Positions 7,887 through 17,101 of a stretch of DNA of 64,000 bases are shown here, piece after piece. The notes below the pieces were generated by a model. That model was not told where the DNA came from, searched no databases, and saw only the letters and a program-made list of their open reading frames with translations. Position numbers and translations under genes: made by a program. This DNA is from Micromonospora sp. WMMD961 (GTDB lineage Bacteria > Actinomycetota > Actinomycetes > Mycobacteriales > Micromonosporaceae). The stretch is from positions 2,262,501-2,326,500 of the forward strand of contig NZ_JARUBJ010000002.1 in NCBI RefSeq assembly GCF_029626145.1. The letters run 5' to 3'. Each line of letters begins with the position of its first letter. The first letter of the stretch is position 1.

Positions 7887-8477
7887 TCACCGTCCGGGAG
7901 TCGGGGCCGGTTCGCCTCGTCGAGCCGGCGCTTCGTCGGCGGTGCGCCACCAGCGCCGTGACGCCAGCGCGGCCAGCCCCGCCCCGGCGGCGTTGAGGAG
8001 GACGTCGTCCACCGAGGACACCCGGTCCAGCCGCAGCACGTACTGGGCGGCCTCGACCAGGACCGAGCCGGCCGCCGCGAGCGCCAGGATCCGCGGCACC
8101 GATGCCAGCGCCGCGAACCGCAGCGGGGCGAGGAATCCCAGCGCCGCGAACACCAGCAGATTGCCGACGACCTGGACCGTAGCGGTCAACGGCCCGCCGT
8201 CGGCGACGATCGTGAGCAGGTCCCGCAAGGGCACCAGGCTCATCCGACCGGGGACGACGCCGGCCTGGTCACCCGGCAGCATGATCATCCAGATCCACGG
8301 CACCGTGCCGTAGACGATGCCGACCTCGGCCAGCGACATCCGCAACGCCGCGACACCGGTGCCACGGCGACGGTAAGTCAGCGCCCACACCGTCAGCGCG
8401 GCCAACGGCAGCACGGCCATCGTGATGAGGACGACGCCGTTGAACGTACCGAACCAGCCGTGCCACCCCTCGACCAT
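7887..8477 (-). CDS. VanZ family membrane protein
   Basis: A 196-residue integral membrane protein with about five hydrophobic helices. It carries the VanZ core: VGNLLVFAALGFLAPLRF and then SVLVEAAQYVLRLDRVSSVD followed by DVLLNAAGAGLAAL. VanZ proteins give low-level teicoplanin resistance in enterococci; most actinobacterial relatives are of unknown role in the cell envelope. Being a lone copy with no vanHAX genes argues against a glycopeptide-resistance cluster. Confidence 0.85.
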   Translation of the reverse strand: MVEGWHGWFGTFNGVVLITMAVLPLAALTVWALTYRRRGTGVAALRMSLAEVGIVYGTVPWIWMIMLPGDQAGVVPGRMSLVPLRDLLTIVADGGPLTATVQVVGNLLVFAALGFLAPLRFAALASVPRILALAAAGSVLVEAAQYVLRLDRVSSVDDVLLNAAGAGLAALASRRWWRTADEAPARRGEPAPTPGR

Positions 8478-8585
8478 GCGGCACCCCCTTCCCCCGACCG
8501 GTGAAAGCTACCGCCCCGGATCAGGACGCGGGGCAGCGCGCCGGTGGCCCGTTTGCCGACACCGCACCGTGGGCAGAGAACCACC

Positions 8586-8804
8586 ATGACGAATGAACGG
8601 GGCAAGGCTGTTGGCGGCTACTTCCTGCGACTTCTCGGCGGCGTGCTGGTCATCCTCGGCATACTGGGGATCTTCAGCAGTCTGGCCGAGGGCAATCCGG
8701 TGGGGTTGATCATCGCCGGCGCCTTCGTCGTCGGTGGAGCGGTCATGCTCAAGCGTTCCGGTGGGGCCACCCGGCCGGCCTCCACGACACCGGGCACCCG
8801 TTGA
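8586..8804 (+). CDS. Small hypothetical membrane protein
   Basis: A 72-residue protein with two hydrophobic helices (GYFLRLLGGVLVILGILGIF and VGLIIAGAFVVGGAVML) joined by a short polar loop, and a Thr/Ser/Pro tail. ATG 8586 starts the conserved-looking part; upstream in-frame codons are not hydrophobic. The ribosome site is weak. It is divergent from the VanZ gene. Such two-helix proteins are common in actinomycetes and uncharacterised. Confidence 0.6.
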   Translation: MTNERGKAVGGYFLRLLGGVLVILGILGIFSSLAEGNPVGLIIAGAFVVGGAVMLKRSGGATRPASTTPGTR

Positions 8805-8811
8805 GACCAAC

Positions 8812-8969
8812 TGCTAGCTCGTCATGCCGGCACGTACACCGGCGTCATCCAGCAGGCGCGGCGGCATCGGCTGCCCGGACGCGACCACCAGCTGAACAAC
8901 GACCTGAGCGAGGTGGCGACCGTCATCGGGGGCGACGCCCCCGGGTCGGCTGACCGGCGCGGTCGCTGA
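8812..8969 (+). pseudogene. Coding-like remnant without a start codon
   Basis: One frame reads HAGTYTGVIQQARRHRLPGR, then DHQLNNDLSEVATVIGGD, to a TGA at 8967-8969. Codons end almost always in G or C, and the composition looks like real protein. No start codon or upstream continuation is present, so this is probably the tail of a deleted gene. The rest of the 8805-9091 gap shows nothing recognisable. Confidence 0.3.
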
Positions 8970-9091
8970 CGGCGGCCGGTCTCCGCCTCGCCCGCCCGGC
9001 TCGACAGGTGGCGAGCTCACTGTGGATATGCTCGTCGGCAGAGCCTGGTGTGTCCCGGGTGCCGGGGCGGGAGCTGATTCGAGGGCGGTCC

Positions 9092-10105
9092 ATGAACATC
9101 GGCGAGATCGCCCGCCGGGCGGGGGTGTCCCGCAGCACCGTGTCGTACGTGTTGAGCGGGAAACGGGTCGTGTCGGAGGCGACCCGGCAGCGGATCCAGG
9201 CGGTCATCGACGAGCTGGACTACCGGCCGAACGCCAGCGCGCGGGCGTTGAAGGAGGGCCGCACCCGCACCCTCGGGTTGGTGATCCCTCCGGCGAGCCA
9301 GCGGCTGACCGACATGCAGTTGGGCTTCGTCGCCAGTGTGGTGGAGGCGGCCGCCCGCCACGACCTCGATGTGCTGCTGTCCCCGTCCGGTGGCGATCAC
9401 GACCGGTCGTTCGAGCGGATCGTCACGGGTCGTCGGGTCGACGGCGTGATCCTGATGGAGATCCGACTGGAGGACGACCGGGTGACTCGGTTGTCCAAGG
9501 CCGGCCTGCCGTTCGTCACGATCGGTCGGACGGCCGAGCCGCACGGCATGAGCTGGATCGACATCGACTACGCCGGCCTGATCGCCCGGTGCGTGCACCA
9601 CCTGGCCGATCTGGGGCACCGGCAGGTGGCGCTCGTGAACCGCTCCGCCGAGTTGGTGACCGCGGGTTACGGCCCCAGCCACCGCGCGCTGGCCGGTTTC
9701 CGGGCGGCTGCGGCGGAACGGGGCCTGACCGGCGTGGAGGTCTGCTGCGGCGACGACACCGCCTCCGGCGAGGCGTGCGTCGAACAGTTGCTCGCGACGC
9801 ATCCGGACGTCACCGCGGTGGCGACCATCAACGAGGCCGCACTGCCCGGGATGCAGCGTGCGTTGACCAGCGCCGGGATGTCGGTGCCGGGTGACTTCTC
9901 GGTCACCGGGGTCGCCGCCCAGCACTGGGCGGAGGATTTCCGTCCCCCGCTGACCGCTGCGGACGTACCGATGGTCGAGATGGGTGCCGAGGCGGTGTCG
10001 CTGCTGCTGGAGACCATCGCCGAACGTGGAGGCGTACCCCGACACCGTCTCTACAACCCGCCCATCTCGTTGCGTTCCAGCACCGGGCCGGTCCCGGCCC
10101 GCTGA
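9092..10105 (+). CDS. LacI family transcriptional regulator
   Basis: A 337-residue LacI/GalR regulator. The DNA-binding head is IGEIARRAGVSRSTVSYVLS with the hinge YRPNASARALKEGRTRTLG, followed by a periplasmic-binding-protein-like sensor domain (about residues 60-330). ATG 9092 follows GAGGGCGGTCC. It converges on the ABC/GH63 operon that starts at 14911 and is the nearest candidate to bind the TGCGAATCGATTCGCA palindromes in front of that operon and the two hydrolase genes at 15197 and 17216. LacI repressors of this sort release DNA on binding an oligosaccharide or sugar. The ligand is inferred to be an arabino- or xylo-oligosaccharide. Confidence 0.9.
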   Translation: MNIGEIARRAGVSRSTVSYVLSGKRVVSEATRQRIQAVIDELDYRPNASARALKEGRTRTLGLVIPPASQRLTDMQLGFVASVVEAAARHDLDVLLSPSGGDHDRSFERIVTGRRVDGVILMEIRLEDDRVTRLSKAGLPFVTIGRTAEPHGMSWIDIDYAGLIARCVHHLADLGHRQVALVNRSAELVTAGYGPSHRALAGFRAAAAERGLTGVEVCCGDDTASGEACVEQLLATHPDVTAVATINEAALPGMQRALTSAGMSVPGDFSVTGVAAQHWAEDFRPPLTAADVPMVEMGAEAVSLLLETIAERGGVPRHRLYNPPISLRSSTGPVPAR

Positions 10106-10116
10106 GTCCGTCCGGC

Positions 10117-11829
10117 CTACCCGACGGTGCTTCGCCGCTGCTCCTGCCCGGCGGCCAGGATGAGATAACTGCTGGCCGTCCAGGTGTACGCGCGGTCCCG
10201 GAGCCCGGCACCGGTCTCGGCGTCGAAGTTCTCCGCGAACCCGGACTTCTCGCACAGTGCGAGGAACCGTCGACTGATGTCGTCGGCGATCCTGGTCTGC
10301 CCGGCCCGCCGCAGGCCATCCTCGACCAGGACGGTGGAGGGCGCCCAGATCGGGCCACGCCAGTAGCCGTCGGCGACGTAGTGGGCCGAGTCGGTCGGCT
10401 CGGTGGCCAGCCCGTGCGTGGTGAGGTGGGTTTCGACGCCTCGCGCCAGGGCGGCGGCGACCGGCGCGGGCAGGTCGGCTCCGAGTGCGATGGGCATCAG
10501 GTCGAGCAGACTGCGGCTCGCCCGCCGATGGCCCGTGTGCGGGCTGCGGGCCATGAACCGTTCGCCGTCCCAGAGGTCGTGGAGCATGGCCGCGCAGATC
10601 CGGTCGGCCTCCCGGGACCACTGCTCGGCGGGCTCACCCAGCTCGGCGGCGAGGTCGGCCAGGCAGCGAAGCTGCGAGACCAGGAACGCGGCGAGGTCGG
10701 CCGTCTGCAGGACCCGGCCGTCGTCGAAGGTGGTCGCGTTGTCCCAGCCGCTGTCGTTGCCGTGCTGGTAGTGGGGCAGGTCCTGGCCGGGCGCTCGACG
10801 CGCGTCGAGCCAGAACCGGGTCCACCGGGCCAGCCGGTCGTACGTCTGGGCCAGCGCCGCCCGGTCCGGCGGCCGGGGCAGGCGTCGACGCAGGTGTCGC
10901 AGCGCCCAGCCGTGGATGGGGGGCTTGACGAAGTTGTGCAGGACCTCGGAGTGGGTGACCGAGTCGGGTAGGGCGCCTGCCTCGTCCTGGTGGTCGAAGG
11001 GCAGCTGGAACTGGTGCCAGGCCAGCTCCGGCTCCCCGGCGGCCAGGGCGATCGCGTTGAAGCAGTGGTCCCAGCTCCACACCTTGTCCATCCAGTGCTT
11101 GGACATCAGGACGGCCGGGCGGCCGACGAAGCCCGCCGGGGCGACGGTGGCCGACCACAGGACGTACGCGGCCAGTTCGGCGGCCGGCGTGTCCGGGCCA
11201 CGCCATGGGGCGATCGCGTCGACGAACGCGGCGAACTCCGCGCTCCGGTCGCGACACAACTGCTCGAAGGGGACGGACCCGTCGTACGGGCGGCGGGCGG
11301 TCGCGTACTCCTCGATCGCGATCTCCCACTGTTGGTCGGCGGCGAGGTCCAGGGACCGGTCGGCGGTGCCGAGCGTCTCCACGCCGTCGGTGCGCGCGAG
11401 GGCGCCGGAGAGCACGGTGACCCGGTAGCGGCGACCGGTCTCGTACGAGGTGAACACGTGTGACCCGTCGACCGGGTCGAGGTACAGGTAGGTACCGCTG
11501 AACGGGGTCAGGGTGCCGGCGGCCGCGGCCACCCGCAGACCGAGCCGTCGCCCCCGGATCCGCAGGGTGTCCGGCCCGTCGTAGACGGCCTCGATCCGGT
11601 CGGCGCCGAGGCGCCAGGTCAGCAGCGCGGGTGTGGCGACGATCGTGGTGTCGGCGACCGTGGGGGCGAGACGCAGCACGGGGTGCAGCCCGGTCTGGTG
11701 GGAGACCAGGTGCAGATCGTCGGCGTACGTCTTCTCGGCTACCACCGGGGAGATGTTGAACCAGGATCCTCGGTAGCTGAACGGGATGTCCTGGATTCCG
11801 AACTCCGGACCGGACGGGGCGACGGTCAT
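10117..11829 (-). CDS. GH63-type glycosidase (trehalase/MGG-like, (alpha/alpha)6 barrel)
   Basis: A 570-residue cytoplasmic enzyme with no signal peptide. The C-terminal two thirds form an (alpha/alpha)6 barrel with signatures of the GH63 mannosylglycerate-hydrolase-like group: SKHWMDKVWSWDHCFNAIAL, the acidic NDSGWDNAT, and YWRGPIW near the end. The N-terminal 180 residues are a beta-sandwich. It is the last gene of a sugar ABC operon (13-base spacing class, 32 bases after the permease), so it probably cleaves the imported oligosaccharide. ATG 11829 starts the conserved N-terminus; long upstream open frames are shadows of the permease genes. Confidence 0.85.
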   Translation of the reverse strand: MTVAPSGPEFGIQDIPFSYRGSWFNISPVVAEKTYADDLHLVSHQTGLHPVLRLAPTVADTTIVATPALLTWRLGADRIEAVYDGPDTLRIRGRRLGLRVAAAAGTLTPFSGTYLYLDPVDGSHVFTSYETGRRYRVTVLSGALARTDGVETLGTADRSLDLAADQQWEIAIEEYATARRPYDGSVPFEQLCRDRSAEFAAFVDAIAPWRGPDTPAAELAAYVLWSATVAPAGFVGRPAVLMSKHWMDKVWSWDHCFNAIALAAGEPELAWHQFQLPFDHQDEAGALPDSVTHSEVLHNFVKPPIHGWALRHLRRRLPRPPDRAALAQTYDRLARWTRFWLDARRAPGQDLPHYQHGNDSGWDNATTFDDGRVLQTADLAAFLVSQLRCLADLAAELGEPAEQWSREADRICAAMLHDLWDGERFMARSPHTGHRRASRSLLDLMPIALGADLPAPVAAALARGVETHLTTHGLATEPTDSAHYVADGYWRGPIWAPSTVLVEDGLRRAGQTRIADDISRRFLALCEKSGFAENFDAETGAGLRDRAYTWTASSYLILAAGQEQRRSTVG

Positions 11830-11861
11830 GGGTGGCGGGTGCCTTTCTGTGGTGCGGGTGG

Positions 11862-12686
11862 TCAGTCCTTGACGGCGCCGGCGGTCACGCCCATCGAGAC
11901 GTAGCGCTGGGCCAGGACCAGCAGTACGGCGGCGGGGACGGAGGCGACGACGGCGGTGGCCATGATGGCGTTCCACTGCTGGTTGTTGTTGCCGATGTAG
12001 TGGTAGATGCCGAGGGTGATCGGCTGGTGGTCGCCGCCGCCGGTGAGGGTCGAGGCGAAGACGAAGTCCGACCAGGACCACAGGAACGCGAACAGCGACA
12101 CCGTGACGATCGAGTTGCGGCTGACCGGCAGGACGACGGACCAGAAGGTCCGCAGTCGGCTGGCGCCGTCGACCACGGCGGCCTGGAGCAGTTCGTCGGG
12201 GATGCCGGACATGAAGGCGGTGAAGATCAGAACGGCGAACGGCACCGCGAGTGTCGTGTCGGCCAGGATCAGGCCGGGCACCGTGTTCAGGACCCCGAGA
12301 CTGAGGTAGATGGCGTAGAAGCCCATCGCCATGATGATGCCGGGGATCATCTGCGCGATCAGCAGCACGAAGCTCAGCGCCGGGCCGCCGGGCGGTCGGA
12401 GCTTCGCCAGCGCGTACCCGGCGGGGGCGGCCAGCGCCACGGTCAGCGCGACAGTGCCGAGACCGACCAGGAAGCTGGTGCCGAGGTACGGCAGCTGTTG
12501 GTCGAGCACGGCCCGGTAGCCGTCCAGGGTGCCGTCGGTGGGGAACAGGTGCGGGGGACTGGCCCGCATGTCCTGGTCCCGGGTGAACGACACGTTGATC
12601 ATCCAGTAGACGGGGAAGAGCATCAGCCCGGTCAGCACCAGGCCGACAGCGGTCTTCCACCAGGTCCGAGGCGTCGAGGTGGTCAT
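11862..12686 (-). CDS. Sugar ABC transporter permease (MalG type)
   Basis: A 274-residue inner-membrane permease with six predicted helices and the EAA-type loop PDELLQAAVVDGASRLRTF, which contacts an ATPase. Its ATG (12684-12686) overlaps the stop of the upstream permease by four bases (ATGA), which indicates translational coupling. Carbohydrate-uptake-1 family. There is no ATPase gene in the operon, as usual in actinomycetes, where a shared MsiK-type ATPase elsewhere serves many importers. Confidence 0.93.
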   Translation of the reverse strand: MTTSTPRTWWKTAVGLVLTGLMLFPVYWMINVSFTRDQDMRASPPHLFPTDGTLDGYRAVLDQQLPYLGTSFLVGLGTVALTVALAAPAGYALAKLRPPGGPALSFVLLIAQMIPGIIMAMGFYAIYLSLGVLNTVPGLILADTTLAVPFAVLIFTAFMSGIPDELLQAAVVDGASRLRTFWSVVLPVSRNSIVTVSLFAFLWSWSDFVFASTLTGGGDHQPITLGIYHYIGNNNQQWNAIMATAVVASVPAAVLLVLAQRYVSMGVTAGAVKD

Positions 12687-13654
12687 CGCAGCTGCTGCCT
12701 CCGCTCGATCCGGACGTAGACGAGCCCGGCGATCAGGGCCATCACGATGAGCAGGTTGCCGACGGCCGCGCCCGGCCCGAACTCGGGCAGCAGATTGCCG
12801 AAGCCGAGCCGGTACGACCAGGTGGCGAGCGTCGCCGAGGATCCGGTCGGCCCGCCTCTGGTCATGATCCAGATGATGTCGAAGACCTTCAGCGTGTAGA
12901 TCAACCCGAGCAGCAGCGTGATCGCGGAGACGGGTCGCAGCAACGGGAAGGTGATCGACCAGAACCGCTGCCACCCGGTCGCGCCGTCGAGGGCGGACGC
13001 CTCGTACACCTCGGTGGGGATGGCCTGTAGGCCGCTGTGGAGCAGCACCAGGTTGAACGGGATGCCGATCCAGATGTTCGCGATGATCACCGAGGTGAGC
13101 GACCAGCCCGGCGAGGTGAGCCAGTTGACCGGGTCGACGCCGACTACGCCGAGTGCGGAATTGACCAACCCCGAGTCGCTGTTGAGCAGCCACGACCAGG
13201 TCGACGCCGAGACGATCAACGGCAGCAGCCACGGTACGAGGAACAGCGCCCGCAGGGTGCGCGACAGCGGGAAGTGTTGGTGGAAGAAGAGCGCCAGAGC
13301 CATACCGATGGCGAACTGGAAGACGAGTGACGCGCCGGTGAAGACCACTGTGTGCGTCAGCGTCGGCACGAAGGCCGGGTCGGTCAGCACGGTCCGGTAG
13401 TTGTCCAGCCCGGCGAAGGGCGCGTCGCCCTGCACGAACGAGCGGACGGTGTACTCCCGCAGGCTCAGCTCGACGTTGCGGTAGAGCGGGTAGGCGTAGA
13501 AGGCCACCAGGTAAAGGGTCACCGGTGCCAGGAAGCCCCACGCGAGCCATCGGCCGGACCGGCGCTGTCGGGACGGGGTAGAGCCGGGTGGGGCGGCGGT
13601 CGCCGCCTCACCCTGGCCTCGTACGGCGGTGAAAGTCTCTGTCGTGGGGACCAT
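12683..13654 (-). CDS. Sugar ABC transporter permease (MalF type)
   Basis: A 323-residue permease with a cytoplasmic Pro/Arg-rich N-terminus (about 30 residues) and six helices starting WLAWGFLAPVTLYLVAFYAY. The coupling loop is PTEVYEASALDGATGWQRFW. It lies 18 bases after the binding-protein gene and overlaps the next permease by four bases. Together they form the channel of a CUT1 oligosaccharide importer. Confidence 0.93.
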   Translation of the reverse strand: MVPTTETFTAVRGQGEAATAAPPGSTPSRQRRSGRWLAWGFLAPVTLYLVAFYAYPLYRNVELSLREYTVRSFVQGDAPFAGLDNYRTVLTDPAFVPTLTHTVVFTGASLVFQFAIGMALALFFHQHFPLSRTLRALFLVPWLLPLIVSASTWSWLLNSDSGLVNSALGVVGVDPVNWLTSPGWSLTSVIIANIWIGIPFNLVLLHSGLQAIPTEVYEASALDGATGWQRFWSITFPLLRPVSAITLLLGLIYTLKVFDIIWIMTRGGPTGSSATLATWSYRLGFGNLLPEFGPGAAVGNLLIVMALIAGLVYVRIERRQQLR

Positions 13655-13672
13655 GGGGTCGCTTCGGCTCGC

Positions 13673-14911
13673 CTACTTGCTCGTGGCGGCGGCCTGCGCG
13701 GCGGTCAGCGCCTCGGCCGGCGACTTCCCGCCGCTGAGCGCCGCCTGCACGGCGGTCCACAGTGATTCGGAGATCTTCGGGTACTTCGTGCCGAGGTTGT
13801 CGCCGGTGCGGCCCTTGGCCGCCCGGACCGCCTCGACCCAGACCCTGAGCTTGGGGTCCGCGGTCGCCTGCCGCTCCTGGACGTCGGCGACGGGTGCGAC
13901 GTAGGAGAGGGTGGTGTCGGTGGTGAGGAGGTTGTCCGCACTGGTCAGGCAGGTGACGAGTTTCTGCGACGTGTCGTACCGTGCGGTGTTCTTCTGCACC
14001 GGGATGGAGACGAACTCGCCGCCGGTGGGCGCCGGGGCCGGCCCGCCCGCGCTGGCCGGGATCGCGATGGTGCCGTACGCGAAGCCGAGCTTCTCCGCGT
14101 TGGCGAGCTGCCAGGTGCCGTTCTCGGCGAAGGCGTAGTCGCCGGTGGCGAACTCCTGCCAACTCGTGGTCTGGGTGTTGTTGATGACCGAGTTCGGGGC
14201 GTGGCCCTGCTTGAGCCAGTCCGTCCAGAGGGTCAGCGCGGCCACCGCCTGCGGTGAGTCCAGACTGGTCAGTTGCGCGCCGGATCCCCAGAACCAGGGC
14301 AGGAACTGGAAGCTGCCCTCCTCGGTGCCGATCGCGGAGAAGGTGATGCCCTTCTTTCCCTTGGCCTTGACCTTGCCCAGCGCCTCGTTCAGCGACGTCC
14401 AGTCCTTGACGGAGGTGGGGTCGACACCGGCGGCGGTGAGCACGTTCTTGTTGTAGTAGAGAGCGAGGGTGTTCGCACCGATCGGCACTCCGTACGTCTT
14501 GCCCTCGCTCTGGCCCGCGCCGAGGAGGTTCTTCTCCATGGCCGAGACGTCCAGCTTGTTGTCGTCGGTGGTGGTGAGCGCGCCGGCCTCGGCCAGCGTC
14601 GAGATGACCGGGTTGTCGACGATCAGCACGTCCGGGGAGTTTCCCTGCTGGGCGGCGAGCAACGCCTTGTTGGTCAGATCGGTGGTGTCGTAGCCGGTCC
14701 GCTCGACCGTCACGCCCGCGGACGTGCCGCACTTCTTGAGCAGTGCGACCCACTCGGAGTCGTCGGCGAACTGGGGATACGGATCCCAGACGAGGTAGGC
14801 GCCGCCGTCGGCGGGCTTGTCCGAGGACGACGAGCAGGCGCTGCCGGTCGCTGCGGCCAGGGCTATCACGGCGACGGCGGCCAGGCGCCGCCGGCGGCTG
14901 AGTCCGGTCAT
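13673..14911 (-). CDS. Sugar ABC transporter substrate-binding lipoprotein
   Basis: A 412-residue extracellular solute-binding protein (family 1). The signal peptide ends in a lipobox-like ATGSACSSSSDK, so the mature protein is probably lipid-anchored at Cys. The binding domains carry GNSPDVLIVDNP and GVPIGANTLALYYNK, typical of oligosaccharide binders. ATG 14911 has GTGAGG eight bases upstream; a GTG at 14923 is the alternative. First gene of the operon to GH63. The promoter at 15020-15048 and two operator palindromes at 14990-15014 lie just ahead. Confidence 0.92.
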   Translation of the reverse strand: MTGLSRRRRLAAVAVIALAAATGSACSSSSDKPADGGAYLVWDPYPQFADDSEWVALLKKCGTSAGVTVERTGYDTTDLTNKALLAAQQGNSPDVLIVDNPVISTLAEAGALTTTDDNKLDVSAMEKNLLGAGQSEGKTYGVPIGANTLALYYNKNVLTAAGVDPTSVKDWTSLNEALGKVKAKGKKGITFSAIGTEEGSFQFLPWFWGSGAQLTSLDSPQAVAALTLWTDWLKQGHAPNSVINNTQTTSWQEFATGDYAFAENGTWQLANAEKLGFAYGTIAIPASAGGPAPAPTGGEFVSIPVQKNTARYDTSQKLVTCLTSADNLLTTDTTLSYVAPVADVQERQATADPKLRVWVEAVRAAKGRTGDNLGTKYPKISESLWTAVQAALSGGKSPAEALTAAQAAATSK

Positions 14912-14989
14912 GTGGTGCCTCACTTCGAGTCGATCGTCGGGGGTGGGGTGGTGTGACAGTCGCGGACCGGGCGGAGCCGGGCCATGAGG

Positions 14990-15048
14990 CGAATCGATTC
15001 GACGAATCGGTTCGCACGAAGATAAGGCGGTCCGTAACCGGTGGTCAA
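14990..15048 (-). promoter_or_regulatory. Promoter and tandem LacI-type operators of the ABC/GH63 operon
   Basis: Minus strand: -35 TTGACC (15043-15048), 17-bp spacer, -10 TTATCT (15020-15025). Immediately downstream are CGAATCGGTTCG (15003-15014, one mismatch) and the perfect palindrome CGAATCGATTCG (14990-15001), 13 bp apart. The arrangement predicts repression at the start of transcription. Confidence 0.65.
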
Positions 15049-15099
15049 GAGACAGGCGGCCGGACGGGGAAACACAGTCTTCATCGAGCTGTCAATTCA

Positions 15100-15148
15100 T
15101 TGACACGGTTCAGTGCCCGGTTCTACGATCCGTGCGAATCGATTCGCA
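15100..15148 (+). promoter_or_regulatory. Promoter and operator of the GH39-like gene
   Basis: -35 TTGACA (15100-15105), 18-bp spacer, -10 TACGAT (15124-15129), then the perfect 16-base palindrome TGCGAATCGATTCGCA (15133-15148) across the expected start site. The -35 is the right half of another perfect palindrome, TGTCAAT-TC-ATTGACA (15090-15105). Confidence 0.68.
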
Positions 15149-15196
15149 AGTGCTGCCTCCGGAGAGCGTCCCCCACGCCCCACCAAGGAGCCGCCC

Positions 15197-17032
15197 GTGA
15201 AAACCCCGTCCCGCGGCAGGTCAGGACGAGCCGGTGCGATCGTCGCCCGACTCGTGGTCGGCCTTCTCGCCGCCACGACCGCCGTAACCGTCGTCCCATC
15301 CCCGGCCCAGGCTGCCAACGAGTCGATCAGTGTCGACTTCTCCTCGACCAGCGGTGCGCCGACCTACCGCGCCTCCGGCTGGATCTACGGCATGACCGAG
15401 AACGCCAGCGGTCCGGCCGACCACTTCTACCGCGACGTCAAGTTCCAGTACATGCGTGCCGGCGGCGCACAGCTGCCGGGGAGCGGCTGGGTCGGCGGAA
15501 CCTACGACCGCCGCTGGAACTCCACGCTCGCCCAGGCGCGTCGGACCAACGCCCTCGGCGGGCAGTTCATCATCCTGCCGCACGACCTGTGGGGTGCAGA
15601 CGGCGCGGGCATCTCCCGCTTCCCCGGTGACAACGGCAACTGGACCGACTACGACAACTTCCTGACCCGCCTGATCGGCGACGTCCGGGCGTCCGGCCTG
15701 TCGGTGCAGTGGGACATCTGGAACGAACCCAACATCACCATCTTCTGGAACCGCCCGATCTCCCAGTACCTCGAACTGTGGCGCCGGACCTACCAGCGCA
15801 TCCGGGCGGAGTTCCCGAGCCAGCTCATCGTCGGGCCGAGCTGTGCCTGCGTACCGTCGACCACGCACACCTTCTGGAACCAGTACCTGGACTTCGTCCG
15901 CTCGACCAACACGGTGCCGGACATCGTCAGCTGGCACTCGCTGCCCGGTGACCCGGTCGCCAACGTCGCCGCCGCCAACGCCACCCTCGACCCGCGCGGC
16001 ATCGCCCACCCGCGTCCGTACCAGATCAACGAATACGGCGCCCCCGACGAGCAGAACCCGGCCGACGGCGCCTGGTACATCGCCCGTCTGGAGCGGGCCA
16101 GGGCCGACGGCCTGCGGGCGAACTGGGCCAGCGGCGGCAGCCTGCACAACGACCTCGGCAACCTGTTGATCCGCAACTCGGCCGGGCAGCACCAGCCCAA
16201 GGGTGAGTGGTGGAACTACCGCTTCTACGCCTCCCAGACCGGGCAGATCGTCGGGGTGACCCCGAGTCAGTCGTACGACGCGTACGCCACGAAGGCCGCC
16301 GGCTCGGCGAAGGTGCTGATCGGTGCTGGTCGTACCACCGGGAACCTGACCGTCAACCTGCAACGCCTCGACACCACCGACGGCATCGTGCAGAACAACC
16401 AGGTCCGGGTGCTCACCCAGCGCATCCCGCACAACAACGGCGGTGCGGTGCAGGGGCCGGTGACGGTCTCGAACAGCGTGGTGAACGTGTCCGGCAACAA
16501 CGCCACGGTGACACTGCCGTACACCAACCAGACCGACACCTACACGCTGACCCTGCTGCCTCCCGCCGACGGTGGCTTCCAGTCGGTGGCCGTGGCGCAG
16601 CACTCCCAGCAGTGCCTGAACAACGCCGGCCTGAGCACCGCCGACGGCAACGTCCAACAGCAGAACCACTGCGACGGCGGTGACCAGCAGCTCTGGAACT
16701 TCCGCCCGGTAGCCGGTGTGGCGAACACGTACACCGTGGTCAACCAGCAGAGTGGCAAGTGCCTCGACGTCAGCGGCGTGTCCACCGCCGACGGCGCGGC
16801 CGTGCACCAGTGGACCTGCCTGAACGGCCTCAACCAGCAGTTCAGTCTGCGCAAGGTGACCTACTCGGGCAACGACTCGCACGACTACCAACTGGTCGCC
16901 CGGCACAGTGGCAAGTGCGTCGACGTCAGCACGGTCTCCACGGCACCCGGTGCGCCGGTCCACCAGTGGCCCTGCAGGGCGGTCAGCGTGGGCAGCCCGT
17001 TGAACCAGACGTGGCGGGTCCTGGGGCGGTAG
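15197..17032 (+). CDS. Secreted clan GH-A glycoside hydrolase (GH39-like) with ricin-type CBM13
   Basis: A 611-residue exported enzyme. Signal peptide about residues 1-39 (ending PAQA). The catalytic (beta/alpha)8 domain (about 45-370) has the acid/base WDIWNEPN and a probable nucleophile Glu in YQINEYGA, as in clan GH-A families such as GH39 (beta-xylosidase and related). A small beta-sandwich follows (about 375-455), then a ricin-type beta-trefoil (about 465-611) with QXW repeats. GTG 15197 follows AAGGAG by six bases. The operator at 15133 places it in the regulon of the ABC/GH63 operon. The GH39 assignment is by motif only; another GH-A family is possible. Confidence 0.78.
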   Translation: MKTPSRGRSGRAGAIVARLVVGLLAATTAVTVVPSPAQAANESISVDFSSTSGAPTYRASGWIYGMTENASGPADHFYRDVKFQYMRAGGAQLPGSGWVGGTYDRRWNSTLAQARRTNALGGQFIILPHDLWGADGAGISRFPGDNGNWTDYDNFLTRLIGDVRASGLSVQWDIWNEPNITIFWNRPISQYLELWRRTYQRIRAEFPSQLIVGPSCACVPSTTHTFWNQYLDFVRSTNTVPDIVSWHSLPGDPVANVAAANATLDPRGIAHPRPYQINEYGAPDEQNPADGAWYIARLERARADGLRANWASGGSLHNDLGNLLIRNSAGQHQPKGEWWNYRFYASQTGQIVGVTPSQSYDAYATKAAGSAKVLIGAGRTTGNLTVNLQRLDTTDGIVQNNQVRVLTQRIPHNNGGAVQGPVTVSNSVVNVSGNNATVTLPYTNQTDTYTLTLLPPADGGFQSVAVAQHSQQCLNNAGLSTADGNVQQQNHCDGGDQQLWNFRPVAGVANTYTVVNQQSGKCLDVSGVSTADGAAVHQWTCLNGLNQQFSLRKVTYSGNDSHDYQLVARHSGKCVDVSTVSTAPGAPVHQWPCRAVSVGSPLNQTWRVLGR

Positions 17033-17101
17033 ATGCCCTCGGCGGGGTGATGCGCTGACCGCGCGCCCGGCGGTCGGCGCACCTCCCACCCATGGCATTC
17101 A

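Noticed and set aside
7887..8477. VanZ as a sign of a glycopeptide-resistance cluster
   Set aside because: No vanHAX, vanRS or D-Ala-D-Lac ligase genes lie nearby; VanZ-like proteins are common in actinomycetes without a resistance role.
13608..17098. Long open frames opposite the binding-protein and GH39-like genes
   Set aside because: They are antisense frames kept open by high GC content; they are Arg/Pro/Gly-rich, lack ribosome sites and lie over well-identified genes.
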